Positions 43,619 through 52,128 of a DNA stretch of 64,000 bases are shown in pieces. Below the pieces are notes generated by a model. It saw nothing but the letters and a program-made list of their open reading frames with translations, was not told where the DNA came from and made no database searches. Position numbers and translations under genes: made by a program. Every line of letters begins with the position of its first letter. Positions within the stretch are counted from its first letter, which is position 1. Origin of the DNA: Halpernia sp048269545 (lineage in GTDB: Bacteria > Bacteroidota > Bacteroidia > Flavobacteriales > Weeksellaceae); assembly GCF_048269545.1 (NCBI RefSeq), contig NZ_JBLXIJ010000007.1:57993-121992 (forward strand). Direction: 5' to 3'.

Positions 43619-45244
43619 ATGACGAAAGCAATTTCTGACGTTCCAGTTGTGTTAAACGAACCCGTAAGAACTTATGAACCAGGCTCTACCGATGTGAAAA
43701 ATTTAATTTCTACATACAAAAAAATGTGGAAAGAAAAAATTGAAATTCCAATGGTAATTAACGGAAAAGAAGTAAAAACAAAAAATAAAGTACAACTTCA
43801 GTCACCGCAAGATCACGCTCATGATTTTGGTTTTTATTACAAAGGCGATATGTCTCATGTAGAGGATGCAATAAACACTGCTTTGGAAGCTCGGCAAAAA
43901 TGGGCAAATTTAGCGTGGGAACAAAGGGTTTCTATCTTTTTAAAAGCAGCAGATTTATTTGCAGGACCTTATAGAGATAAATTAAACGCGGCTACAATGA
44001 TTGGACAATCTAAAAATGTTCATCAAGCGGAAATTGATTCGGCATGTGAATTCATAGATTTTTTAAGATTTAATGTAGAGTTTGTTCGAGAAATGTACGC
44101 AGAACAACCGATTTCTGATGAAGGAATGTGGAACCGCGTTGAATATAGACCTTTAGAAGGTTTTACTTTTGCGGTGACTCCTTTTAATTTTACAGCAATT
44201 TCCGGAAACTTACCTTCTTGTATGGCGATGCTTGGAAATGTCGTGGTTTGGAAACCATCCGATAAACAAATTTATTCTGCACATGTTATAATGGAAGTTT
44301 TTCGTGAAGCTGGACTTCCAGATGGCGTCATTAATATGATTTTCACCAGCGGTAAAGAAACTGCAGATAAAATATTGCAACATCCAGATTTTGCAGGTTT
44401 ACATTTTACAGGTTCAACTACAGTTTTCCAAAGTATGTGGAAACAAATTGGAGATAATATTCATAAATATAAAACTTATCCAAGAATTGTGGGCGAAACT
44501 GGCGGCAAAGATTTCTTAATTGCTCATCCTTCTGCACATCCAGATGCTGTTGCAACAGGTTTGGTTCGTGGTGCTTTTGAATATCAAGGTCAAAAATGTT
44601 CTGCGGCTTCAAGAGCGTATATTCCAAAATCTTTATGGAAAGAAGTAAAATCTTCAATGGAAGTGCAATTAAAAACTGTGAAAATGGGTTCTCCAGAAGA
44701 TCCTTCTAATTTTGTAAATGCTGTAATTGATAAAAATTCTTTTGAAAAATGCAAAGGTTATATTGAAAGAGCTAAAAAATCTAAAAATGCAGAAGTAATA
44801 ATTGGTGGGAAATGTGATGATAGCAAAGGTTGGTTTGTAGAACCAACGGTTATTTTAGCTTCAGATTCTCATTATGAAAGTATTTGTGAAGAAATTTTTG
44901 GACCTATTCTAAGTATTTATGTTTACGAAGATAAAGATTGGAGCAATACTTTAAAATTAGTTGATGAAACTTCACCGTATGCTTTAACTGGCGCAGTTTT
45001 CAGCCAAGACAGATACGCAATTGAAGAAGCTTACAAAGCTTTAGAAAATGCAGCAGGAAATTTTTATATTAATGATAAACCAACTGGTGCAGTTGTTGGA
45101 CAACAACCTTTCGGTGGCGCAAGAGCTTCTGGTACTAATGACAAAGCTGGTTCTAAAATGAACTTAATGCGATGGGTTTCTGTGAGAACAATTAAGGAGA
45201 CTTTTAATCCACCAAAAAATTATAAATATCCCTATTTAGGATAA
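43619..45244 (+). CDS. pruA: L-glutamate gamma-semialdehyde dehydrogenase
   Basis: 541 residues, typical of the monofunctional Bacteroidota enzyme. The catalytic cysteine is in FEYQGQKCSAASRAY (near 325), the glutamate in VGETGGKDFLIAHP (near 295), and the nucleotide loop in GLHFTGSTTVFQSM. The C-terminal block PFGGARASGTNDKAG is diagnostic for the delta-1-pyrroline-5-carboxylate dehydrogenase group. It oxidises glutamate semialdehyde to glutamate in proline breakdown. No proline dehydrogenase gene is adjacent. Confidence 0.95.
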   Translation: MTKAISDVPVVLNEPVRTYEPGSTDVKNLISTYKKMWKEKIEIPMVINGKEVKTKNKVQLQSPQDHAHDFGFYYKGDMSHVEDAINTALEARQKWANLAWEQRVSIFLKAADLFAGPYRDKLNAATMIGQSKNVHQAEIDSACEFIDFLRFNVEFVREMYAEQPISDEGMWNRVEYRPLEGFTFAVTPFNFTAISGNLPSCMAMLGNVVVWKPSDKQIYSAHVIMEVFREAGLPDGVINMIFTSGKETADKILQHPDFAGLHFTGSTTVFQSMWKQIGDNIHKYKTYPRIVGETGGKDFLIAHPSAHPDAVATGLVRGAFEYQGQKCSAASRAYIPKSLWKEVKSSMEVQLKTVKMGSPEDPSNFVNAVIDKNSFEKCKGYIERAKKSKNAEVIIGGKCDDSKGWFVEPTVILASDSHYESICEEIFGPILSIYVYEDKDWSNTLKLVDETSPYALTGAVFSQDRYAIEEAYKALENAAGNFYINDKPTGAVVGQQPFGGARASGTNDKAGSKMNLMRWVSVRTIKETFNPPKNYKYPYLG

Positions 45245-45254
45245 TAATTTTATT

Positions 45255-45292
45255 AAAAATTCCAGAAATTAATTTTTCTGGAATTTTTTTTT
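45255..45292 (+). terminator. Terminator after pruA
   Basis: AAAAATTCCAGAAA (45255-45268) and TTTCTGGAATTTTT (45275-45288) form a long stem, then T residues. Confidence 0.85.
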
Positions 45293-45486
45293 AAGAATAA
45301 TTTAGTTAAAATATAATTCATTAAAATTATTAAGTTTATTAAGTAAATAATAGAAACATTGTCATTAAATCATTGAAAATATATTTATTATGAATATTTT
45401 AACATCAAAGAGAATTCTTTGGCACAAATTTTTCAATGCTTAAAACTACAAACAAAAAAATTATTAACATTTAAAATTTAGAAATT

Positions 45487-45726
45487 ATGGGAAAAGGAAA
45501 AGGACTTTTAGCTTTATTAGGATTGGGTGCATTGGCTTTTTGGAAATATAAAAACTCTTCAAAAGAAGACCAACAAATGGTAAAAGATAAAATTAACAGT
45601 GCAAAAGACAACCTCAATAAATGGGGAAATGATCTAAAATCTAAAGCAAGTGAAGTGATGGATCAAGCCAAAGACAAAGCAGATCAAGTTCAAACAAATA
45701 TAGAAAATTCTGCTGCTGAAAAATAA
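45487..45726 (+). CDS. Small YtxH-like membrane-associated protein
   Basis: 79 residues: a glycine-rich hydrophobic N-terminal segment (GLLALLGLGALAFWKY) followed by a long charged helix with repeating K/D/Q (for example KDNLNKWGNDLKSKASEVMD). This is the general pattern of YtxH/CsbD-like stress-associated proteins in Bacteroidota. There is no signal cleavage site. The preceding 240 bases have no gene. A weak hairpin at about 45749-45776 could terminate it. Function unknown. Confidence 0.75.
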   Translation: MGKGKGLLALLGLGALAFWKYKNSSKEDQQMVKDKINSAKDNLNKWGNDLKSKASEVMDQAKDKADQVQTNIENSAAEK

Positions 45727-45748
45727 ATGAAAATTAAGTTTTCATTAT

Positions 45749-45777
45749 AACTCCATTCTATTTGAAGGGAGTTTTTT
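45749..45777. terminator. Short terminator between the YtxH-like and EamA genes
   Basis: AACTCC and GGAGTT form a short stem, followed by eight T on the plus strand; the convergent EamA gene begins right after it. Confidence 0.6.
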
Positions 45778-46194
45778 TTATTTAAAAATTAAAAGAATAG
45801 TTCCGATAATTATTAAAACAGCGCCCAATGCAGCTTTCCAAGAAATAGTTTCACCGAGAAAAACAACTGAAAAAATAATAGTTAAACCTAAACTGAGTTT
45901 ATCAATTCCTGCCACTTTTGAAACTTCACCCATTTGCAAAGCTTTAAAATAAAAGATCCAAGACAAACCCGTACAAACTCCAGAAATGGTTAAAAAAAGC
46001 CAAGTTCGGGATGTGATTTCACCAATATTTTTATATTTATTTCTAAAATACACAATAATGGAAATCATGATTAGAACCACAAATGTTCTAATTGCAGTTG
46101 CTAAATTTGAGTTGATATTTTCCACGCCAATTTTTGCAAAAATTGCAGTTAAAGCCGCAAAAAAAGCAGCTAATAAGGCGTAAATCCACCACAT
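45778..46194 (-). CDS. Single-domain EamA family transporter-like protein
   Basis: 138 residues with about five hydrophobic helices, one EamA repeat rather than the usual two. Typical stretches are WIYALLAAFFAALTAIFAK at the start, then GLSWIFYFKALQMGEVSKV, and SWKAALGAVLIIIGTILLIF at the end. Half-size members may pair as dimers to transport small metabolites. It starts 3 nt after the hisS stop codon and is presumably cotranscribed with it; there is no obvious functional link. Confidence 0.88.
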   Translation of the reverse strand: MWWIYALLAAFFAALTAIFAKIGVENINSNLATAIRTFVVLIMISIIVYFRNKYKNIGEITSRTWLFLTISGVCTGLSWIFYFKALQMGEVSKVAGIDKLSLGLTIIFSVVFLGETISWKAALGAVLIIIGTILLIFK

Positions 46195-46197
46195 GAT

Positions 46198-47556
46198 TTA
46201 TTTATTTTGATTTAGAAAATCTTCCTGAGCAAAAGTTTTTTGTTCGCCAGTTTTTTGGTTTTTTACAGTAATCGTTTCATTTTTCATTTCCTCTTCTCCC
46301 AAAAAAACCATATTTTCAATTACTTTTTTCTCCGCGTAAGAAAATTGCTTTTTCAGTTTTGTGTTTTCTGGATAAAGTTCTGCAGAAATATTATTCTTAT
46401 GAAGTTTATTAATTATTCTCAAGGCTTGAATACTTTCTTCAGTTCCATAATTCACAAAAAGATACTTTGTGTTTTCTATAGAATTTTCTGGAAACAAGTT
46501 AAGTTCTTCCATCACCAAATAAATGCGATCTAAGCCAAAAGAAATCCCAATTCCTGGAATATTTTTGACTCCAAAAATTTCGGTTAGATTATTATATCTT
46601 CCACCGCCCCCAATGGAACCTATTTCTACAGAATCTGCTTTTACCTCGAAAATTGCTCCTGTATAATATTCTAAACCTCTCGCCAAAGTAATATTAAAAA
46701 TTAAATTTTCATGAGAAATTCCAAGATTGATGCAATGGGTTAAAACAAATTCGAGTTCTTCTACACCTTCTAAACCAATTGGAATTGTTGCAAATTTTTC
46801 TTTTAAATTAAATAATAATTGAAGTTGATCGGTTTGTGGTTTAAATAAAAACTCTAATTTCTTAATAGAATCTGAACTTATATTTTTCGATTCCAATTCT
46901 TTAACAACGTCGTCTCTTCCGATTTTATCCAATTTATCTAAAGCGACTGTAAAGTCTATCAATTGATCTGGAATTCCTGCATATTCCGCTAAACCACTTA
47001 AGATTTTACGATTATTTATATTTAGTTTTACAGGAATTTTTAAATCTAAAAAAGATTTTAAATATAATTGAACTAATTCCACTTCTTGCAACAAACTTTC
47101 ACTTCCTACAACATCGGCGTCGCATTGATAAAATTCTCTGAAACGTCCTTTTTGTGGGCGATCTGCGCGCCAAACTGGTTGAATTTGATAGCGTTTAAAA
47201 GGGAAAGTTAATTGTCCGTGATTCATCGCTACGAAACGTGCGAAAGGAACAGTCAAATCGTAACGTAAAGCTTTTTCAGAAATTTGAGATGTTAATTTTT
47301 GAGAATTTTTTGAAGTCCAATCATCTGAATTTGTTTTTGATGCATAATCTCCAGAATTTAAAATTTTAAAAATTAATCTGTCTCCTTCTTCGCCGTATTT
47401 CCCAGTCAATGTGGAAAGATTTTCAAAACTAGGCGTTTCCAAAGGTTGAAAGCCAAAAAGTCGGAAGTTTTTTTCTAAAACAGAAATAATATATTTTCGT
47501 TTTATGACTTCTTCGGCGGTAAAATCTCTGGTTCCTTTTGCTAAACTGGGCTTCAT
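46198..47556 (-). CDS. hisS: Histidine--tRNA ligase
   Basis: 452 residues. Class II motifs are visible: motif 1 near PLETPSFENL, motif 2 in FREFYQCDADVVG, the histidine-specific GLEYYTGAIFEV and motif 3 around GISFGLDRIYLV. The N-terminus KPSLAKGTRDF is the standard start. The C-terminal domain binds the anticodon. It joins histidine to tRNA-His. It is the first gene of a two-gene unit with the EamA protein. Confidence 0.96.
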   Translation of the reverse strand: MKPSLAKGTRDFTAEEVIKRKYIISVLEKNFRLFGFQPLETPSFENLSTLTGKYGEEGDRLIFKILNSGDYASKTNSDDWTSKNSQKLTSQISEKALRYDLTVPFARFVAMNHGQLTFPFKRYQIQPVWRADRPQKGRFREFYQCDADVVGSESLLQEVELVQLYLKSFLDLKIPVKLNINNRKILSGLAEYAGIPDQLIDFTVALDKLDKIGRDDVVKELESKNISSDSIKKLEFLFKPQTDQLQLLFNLKEKFATIPIGLEGVEELEFVLTHCINLGISHENLIFNITLARGLEYYTGAIFEVKADSVEIGSIGGGGRYNNLTEIFGVKNIPGIGISFGLDRIYLVMEELNLFPENSIENTKYLFVNYGTEESIQALRIINKLHKNNISAELYPENTKLKKQFSYAEKKVIENMVFLGEEEMKNETITVKNQKTGEQKTFAQEDFLNQNK

Positions 47557-47666
47557 TGTTTTTGGTTGTCGGTTGAAAGTTGTTGGTTGTCTGTTCTCAG
47601 AACTATAACATTAAAATTATAAACGCAAAATTACGGAAATTTTACTCTAATCTTTATTACTAAATT

Positions 47667-48149
47667 TTAGAGTTTTTTCAACATCCAAAGATTGCAACCG
47701 CTGTGTCCAGAATTTCCTAAAGGTTTTTCCAAATAGTTGAAACCTTGTTTTTCATAAATGGAAACGGCTGTAGAAAATTCGGGTAAACTTTCGATATAGA
47801 TTGAAGAATATCCCATATTTTTAGCAAACTCAATGCTTTTTTCCATTAAGGCTTTTCCTATTCCTTTTCCACGTGCATTTTTATCCAAATAAAATTTTAC
47901 TAATTCTGCACAATTTTCTGGCAATCCTTCTGTGGGAAAAATACCACAACAACCGTATAATTTTTCGTTTTCTTCTGCGACAAATAATGCAGATTTTTCT
48001 TCAGTAAATAATTGAAATAAATTGTCTGTCGTTGGATCTTCAAAAACGGTTCCTGCAGTGCAAACTTTAAAATCTTGAAAGCAACTTCTAATTATTTTTG
48101 CTAATTCTGCGTTATCTTTTTCTTGAATTTTTCTTAAGGATAATTTCAT
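47667..48149 (-). CDS. GNAT family N-acetyltransferase
   Basis: 160 residues. The acetyl-CoA pyrophosphate loop is in NARGKGIGKALMEKS (near 93-106), and the C-terminal VSIYEKQGFNYLEKPLGNSG is the usual motif B. CGIFPTEGLPENCAEL is typical of a small subgroup. Cytoplasmic. The acetyl acceptor cannot be predicted. Isolated gene. Confidence 0.88.
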   Translation of the reverse strand: MKLSLRKIQEKDNAELAKIIRSCFQDFKVCTAGTVFEDPTTDNLFQLFTEEKSALFVAEENEKLYGCCGIFPTEGLPENCAELVKFYLDKNARGKGIGKALMEKSIEFAKNMGYSSIYIESLPEFSTAVSIYEKQGFNYLEKPLGNSGHSGCNLWMLKKL

Positions 48150-48199
48150 TTTTTAAAAATAAGAAAATTTAAGAATTTTATGCAGTTAAATTTGGGCAA

Positions 48200-48227
48200 A
48201 AAAAAAGCCGCAATAAAATTACGGCTC
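48200..48227 (-). terminator. Terminator after the HRDC-domain gene
   Basis: AGCCG and CGGCT with an inner AAT/ATT pairing form a hairpin; on the minus strand a T9 run follows. Confidence 0.8.
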
Positions 48228-48250
48228 ACCAATTCTCCATTATTTGTGTT

Positions 48251-48745
48251 CTAAACTTGTTCTAAAATTTCTATAATTTCTGAACCATAGTTTTCTAATT
48301 TGTGTTTTCCAAAACCTTTTATTTCCAACAGTTCTTCTTTTCTTATGGGTTTAAATTTCGCAATAGAAAACAATTCTTTGTTGGTTGCTATAAAATAAGC
48401 TGGCAAATTTTGATCTTTTGCTTTTTCTGAACGCCAAATTTTTAAACTGTCTAAAATTTTAATTTCATCGGAGTTTAATTCTTCGTCAATTGCGTCGTAT
48501 TTTTGAGTTTTTTCTTCATTTAAAAAATTTACATTCGATTTTGATTTCGTTTGATTCAAATATTTAGAATTAATATTCTCTTTTAAATTCTCATAATAAA
48601 TAAAAACAGACCAGTAATTTTCATCTTTTACAAATGCAGAAGTTGCTTTACAAATTTCATTATTCACCAAAAAATTATCTACAATTTTCTGGTCTCCAAT
48701 AAGATGCTCTTCTGATAATCGTACTTTTAAAATTTTAACTTTCAT
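48251..48745 (-). CDS. HRDC domain protein
   Basis: 164 residues. The C-terminal 70 residues form an HRDC domain: LDSLKIWRSEKAKDQNLPAY, FIATNKELFSIAK, and ELLEIKGFGKHKLENYGSEI. HRDC domains bind DNA in RecQ and RNase D. The first 90 residues have no known domain, but start KVKILKVRLSEEHLIGDQKI, which may be a small ubiquitin-like or ferredoxin-like fold found in related Bacteroidota proteins. Without a helicase or nuclease it may be a stand-alone adaptor. Role unknown. Confidence 0.82.
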   Translation of the reverse strand: MKVKILKVRLSEEHLIGDQKIVDNFLVNNEICKATSAFVKDENYWSVFIYYENLKENINSKYLNQTKSKSNVNFLNEEKTQKYDAIDEELNSDEIKILDSLKIWRSEKAKDQNLPAYFIATNKELFSIAKFKPIRKEELLEIKGFGKHKLENYGSEIIEILEQV

Positions 48746-48805
48746 GACAATAGATTTTAGATGTGAGACTTTAGATGTGAGATTTTACATTTTTCAAAAA
48801 ATATT

Positions 48806-48843
48806 AAAAAAAACTTTGCCAAAGATTTTAAACTCTGGCAAAG
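48806..48843 (-). terminator. Terminator after ssb, related to the 26.4-kb hairpin
   Basis: CTTTGCCA (48814-48821) and TGGCAAAG (48836-48843) form the stem; on the minus strand eight T follow. The core words are the same as in the hairpin after tyrA. Confidence 0.75.
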
Positions 48844-48857
48844 AAATATTTGAAAAG

Positions 48858-49187
48858 TTATTTTGCTCCTAGAAGCACCAATTCTTCAACTCTTATTTCG
48901 GTTGAGTAGCGTTTCACTCCATCTTTGTCGTCATAAGTTTTGTACATAATTTTTCCTTCTACGGCAATTTCTTTTCCTTTAGTAACATATTTTTCTAAAA
49001 TGTCTGTTAATTTACCACCGGCAACCAAATTGTGCCATTGCGTTTCTTCTACTTTTTCGCCTGCGGCGTTTGTGTAGTAATCGTTTGTAGCCAAAGTAAC
49101 TTTTGCTAATTTTCCTTTTTCGAAGTTGATGATTTCTACTTCTTTTCCTGTGTGACCAATTAAGGTAACTTTGTTTCTTAATGACAT
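48858..49187 (-). CDS. ssb: Single-stranded DNA-binding protein, short form
   Basis: 109 residues: a single OB fold with MSLRNKVTLIGHTGKEVEII, ETQWHNLVAGGKLTDILEK and a KEIAVEGKIMYKTYDDKDG block. It ends at VEELVLLGAK, with no glutamine/glycine-rich linker and no acidic tip that normally recruits repair proteins. It may be a second, specialised SSB; I cannot tell whether another full-length copy exists in the genome. The family itself is certain. Confidence 0.93.
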   Translation of the reverse strand: MSLRNKVTLIGHTGKEVEIINFEKGKLAKVTLATNDYYTNAAGEKVEETQWHNLVAGGKLTDILEKYVTKGKEIAVEGKIMYKTYDDKDGVKRYSTEIRVEELVLLGAK

Positions 49188-49381
49188 AACATTTAAGTTT
49201 TAAAAAATTAATATTAGAAGTGAGTCGTTAGTTTGTGTCTCAAATCTCTGTTGCAAAGATTCAACGACTTTGAAAATTTATTCGGTAGATATCTATTTAT
49301 TTTCGTTTGTAGTCATTTGTAAACGAATAATGTGTAAATTAGTTCCTTTAAATGACGATTTTAATTTTTAAAAAATAACTA

Positions 49382-49564
49382 ATGTTTGAGCATTTTTACA
49401 CTTGTCCGTATTGTTGGGAAACTATTTCTGCTCTACTCGATTCTTCGGTTTCTGAGCAAACTTATATTGAAGATTGCGAAGTTTGTTGCAATCCAATTGA
49501 ATTGCACGTTTTTTTTGAAGAAGAAGAATTAATAGGATTTGAAGCGATAAATATTGAGCAATAA
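49382..49564 (+). CDS. CPXCG motif-containing cysteine-rich protein
   Basis: 60 residues. Two cysteine pairs, CPYC (8-11) and CEVCC (33-37), form a predicted zinc ribbon, followed by an acidic C-terminus (FFEEEELIGFE). This matches the small CPXCG family of unknown function found widely in Gram-negative bacteria. The gene is not close to any operon and has a good ATG. Confidence 0.87.
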   Translation: MFEHFYTCPYCWETISALLDSSVSEQTYIEDCEVCCNPIELHVFFEEEELIGFEAINIEQ

Positions 49565-49616
49565 AAGAAGTATGAATTATGATGTATGAAAGTTAGATTA
49601 TTAAATATATTTTGTT

Positions 49617-49648
49617 GGAACAGATTGCTTCGTTCCTTTCAATGACTA
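49617..49648. repeat. Fragment of the REP-like repeat
   Basis: CAGATTGCTTCGTTCC then CAATGAC resembles the half-unit GATTCTTCCTTCGTC...AATGAC of the repeats at 5324-5454 and 50011-50090. It lies between two small cysteine-rich genes. Confidence 0.45.
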
Positions 49649-49661
49649 AAAATCTAAAATT

Positions 49662-50003
49662 ATGGAATGTTTAGAATGTGGTGAAAAAATAGTAGGCAGA
49701 GCCGATAAAAAATTCTGTGATGACGCCTGTAGAAATAGTTTTAACAATAAACAAAACAGCGATTCTACCAATTTGATGCGCAACGTGAATAATAAATTGC
49801 GCAAAAATTTCAGGATTTTGAGTTCAATTAATAAAGACGGAAAAACCAAAACAACGAAGACAAAACTAACTTCTAAAGGTTTTGATTTTAATTTTTTGAC
49901 GGAATTAATTACATATAAAAACGGTGCAGAATATCGTTTCGTTTACAACCAAGGTTATAAATTTCTCGAGGATGATTGGGTGTTGTTAGTGAGAAAAGAA
50001 TAA
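49662..50003 (+). CDS. Small zinc-ribbon hypothetical protein
   Basis: 113 residues. An N-terminal four-cysteine ribbon (C3, C6, C19, C23; CLECGEKIVGRADKKFCDDAC) is followed by a helix with RNSFNNKQ and a basic middle (INKDGKTKTTKTKL). The C-terminal half is beta-rich with LTELITYKNGAEYRFVYNQG. A four-cysteine start with this spacing resembles DUF2116-like ribbons and DNA-binding regulators. I do not recognise the C-terminal domain. Common in flavobacteria, function unknown. Confidence 0.75.
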   Translation: MECLECGEKIVGRADKKFCDDACRNSFNNKQNSDSTNLMRNVNNKLRKNFRILSSINKDGKTKTTKTKLTSKGFDFNFLTELITYKNGAEYRFVYNQGYKFLEDDWVLLVRKE

Positions 50004-50010
50004 ATTTATG

Positions 50011-50090
50011 TTTTGTCATTCTGAATTTAAGCAAAGAGAATGAAGAATTATTCCATTATAAGAGATTCTTCCTTCGTCAGAATGACAAAA
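50011..50090. repeat. REP-like intergenic inverted repeat, copy 2
   Basis: TTTTGTCATTCTGA (50011-50024) and TCAGAATGACAAAA (50077-50090) are perfect 14-bp arms with inner related words (GAATGAAGAAT and GATTCTTCCTTC). It is the same element as at 5.3 kb. Confidence 0.85.
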
Positions 50091-50183
50091 AGCGTTTTAA
50101 AGAATGGCAAAAGTTAAGATATTTTCCTGTCATTGTAAATGAAGCAAAGAGAGAACTAATCTTTCTTTTAATTTAAAAACACT

Positions 50184-51020
50184 TTACTCTCCTTCTTCAT
50201 ACAATTTAATTCTATCGTCTAAAATCTCAATTTTATTCCATTTGTAAAGTCCGCCGATGGCTTTTTTGAAATTTTTCTTGCTCATTTGAAGTTCTTGTTT
50301 GATGTCTTCCGGCGAAGATTTATCCGATAAATAAAGCAATCCATGATTGGCTTGTAATGCGTCGAGAATTATTTTTTGAAATTCATCGTTATTCTCATAA
50401 CCTTCTGGTTGCAGAGAAACATCAATTTTTCCATCTTCGCGAACTGATTTTATATAACCAATTTCTTCCGACAAAGGATAGAGTTTTTTGTAAACATCGG
50501 AAGCGTAAATTAAACCAATAAATTCTTTGTTGATCACGACATTCCAACCGAGTTCTGATTCGTTCATTAAAATTAAATTCACTTTGTCTCCTTTTTGAAA
50601 AGGCACATTTTCATATTGTGGATTTCTTTTAAACTTCGTAGTTCCTGTGATTAAATTAGTAAATTCATCTACATAAATTTGTACTAAATATCTTTTACCT
50701 TCCAGAATTTTAGATTTTTGTTGTTTGTAAGGAATAAAAAGATCTTTGATAATTCCCCAATCCATAAAAGCGCCGCTCGGTAAAGATTCTACGCAGGTTA
50801 AAACTGCAAACTCTCCTACTTCGGCGATAGGTTTTTCTGTAGTCGCTTTCAGTTTATCATCATCTTGAAAGACAAAAACTTCCATTTCATCGCCCATTAC
50901 GGGATTTTCTGGGGCAAAAACTTTAGATAAAAATGCGCGTTCGCCGTCTTCATCTTCCAAGAATAAACCGGAATAATTTTGTTCTGATATTTTTAAAAAT
51001 TGGGTTTTGCCGAGTTTCAT
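50184..51020 (-). CDS. CvfB-type S1-like RNA-binding protein
   Basis: 278 residues with the CvfB layout: three S1-like modules (about 1-65, 66-135 and 140-210), then a winged-helix end with SPEDIKQELQMSKKNFKKAI and GGLYKWNKIEI. Conserved blocks include GAFMDWGIIKDLFIPYKQQ and KVNLILMNESELGWNVVIN. Staphylococcal CvfB binds RNA and affects virulence gene expression; here it is a general RNA-binding regulator by inference. Isolated gene. Confidence 0.9.
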   Translation of the reverse strand: MKLGKTQFLKISEQNYSGLFLEDEDGERAFLSKVFAPENPVMGDEMEVFVFQDDDKLKATTEKPIAEVGEFAVLTCVESLPSGAFMDWGIIKDLFIPYKQQKSKILEGKRYLVQIYVDEFTNLITGTTKFKRNPQYENVPFQKGDKVNLILMNESELGWNVVINKEFIGLIYASDVYKKLYPLSEEIGYIKSVREDGKIDVSLQPEGYENNDEFQKIILDALQANHGLLYLSDKSSPEDIKQELQMSKKNFKKAIGGLYKWNKIEILDDRIKLYEEGE

Positions 51021-51120
51021 GATAGATAAAAATTGAATTTCTGAAATAGATGCAAATTTAGTTTATTAAAATCGAGATAAAAAATAATGTTTAAAACTCT
51101 TAAATAAATGGGTTTTTATT

Positions 51121-51128
51121 TAAATTTG
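51121..51128 (+). promoter_or_regulatory. -7 element that decides the start of the first LRR gene
   Basis: TAAATTTG lies inside the longer open frame that begins at 51108, so the real start is the ATG at 51150. The second LRR gene has the same TAAATTTG at 52094-52101 in a matching context. Confidence 0.5.
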
Positions 51129-51149
51129 AAAAAAATAAAATTAATAATT

Positions 51150-51872
51150 ATGTTTAAAAAATTATCTGTTCTCTTGTTTTGTTTGTCTGTAATAGTTTTT
51201 GCTTCTGCAGAAACTTTTGCAGTTGATGGTATAAATTATAATGTAACTTCGCCAACAACTGTGGAAGTTGGGAATAATCAGAGTTACGGCGGTACGACGG
51301 TTTCAATTCCGGCAAATGTTTCAAATGGAGGAACCACTTATTCTGTGACTTTAATTGGTGATACTGCTTTTCAAAGTTGTTCCGGTTTAACTTCAGTTAC
51401 AATTCCAAATTCTGTAACTTCTATTGGAATGTATGCTTTTGCTGGTTGTTTTGTTTTAAATTCTATCGTTTGCGAAATTCTAACGCCATTAACAATTAAT
51501 ACAAATGTCTTCGCTTTTGTAAATAAGGGTTCTTGCAGTTTAACCGTGCCTTCATCCAGCGTAACGGCTTATAAAACTGCGGATGTTTGGAAAAGTTTTA
51601 ACTCAATAATTGGCGACGCAACTCTAAGCACAACAGAATCTAAAATTAAAAATAATGTTGTTCTTTATCCAAATCCAGTTCACAGCGAAGCGGTTTTAGA
51701 ATTAAAAAATTCTGAAAATTCTAATTTAGAAGTTTATGATATTAACGGAAAAATGGTTCTTAGAAAATCTTTAAATAATAATTCTAAAAACCCAATCAAC
51801 ACCAGTAATTTACCAAAAGGTGTTTATCTTTTTAAAGTGGGAAAATCTGTTACAAAAGTGATTAAGAGTTAG
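51150..51872 (+). CDS. BspA-type leucine-rich-repeat surface protein with T9SS sorting domain (short)
   Basis: 240 residues from the ATG giving MFKKLSVLLFCLSVIVFASA, a signal peptide. A short module (FAVDGINYNVTSPTTVEVGN) and about two BspA-type LRR_5 repeats follow (LTSVTIPNSVTSIGMYAFAG). The last 75 residues are a T9SS type A sorting domain (VVLYPNPVHSEAVLEL, then LPKGVYLFKVGKSVTKVIKS). It should be exported through T9SS to the cell surface. The C-terminal part is near-identical to that of the next gene, so the two are recent duplicates. A terminator follows. Confidence 0.88.
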   Translation: MFKKLSVLLFCLSVIVFASAETFAVDGINYNVTSPTTVEVGNNQSYGGTTVSIPANVSNGGTTYSVTLIGDTAFQSCSGLTSVTIPNSVTSIGMYAFAGCFVLNSIVCEILTPLTINTNVFAFVNKGSCSLTVPSSSVTAYKTADVWKSFNSIIGDATLSTTESKIKNNVVLYPNPVHSEAVLELKNSENSNLEVYDINGKMVLRKSLNNNSKNPINTSNLPKGVYLFKVGKSVTKVIKS

Positions 51873-51895
51873 AAAAAATTCTTTTTAAATATTCT

Positions 51896-51930
51896 AAAAG
51901 CCGTTTCATTTTTTGGAACGGCTTTTTTTT
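51896..51930 (+). terminator. Terminator after the short LRR gene
   Basis: AAAGCCGTT (51897-51905) pairs with AACGGCTTT (51917-51925), followed by T residues. Confidence 0.85.
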
Positions 51931-52128
51931 ATTAATTCAAAAGTTTAAAAATTATAGTTCTAAATTTCGCAAAATATTAAATTTCAAATATTTGACTTTA
52001 TATTTTAATTATTTGTAACCAAAAAAAATAAAGTTAGCTTTAGCTTTATTTAAAAAAAGACAAAAAAGATACTAATATTTTGAATTTTTTTTTTAAATTT
52101 GAAAATTAATAATAAATAAAATAAAAAT

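Noticed and set aside
45430..45455. TGGCAC near 45420 resembling a sigma-54 -24 element
   Set aside because: The matching GC element is not at the required 10-nt distance.
49200..49380. Possible operator region upstream of ssb
   Set aside because: No palindrome or known motif was clear enough to report.
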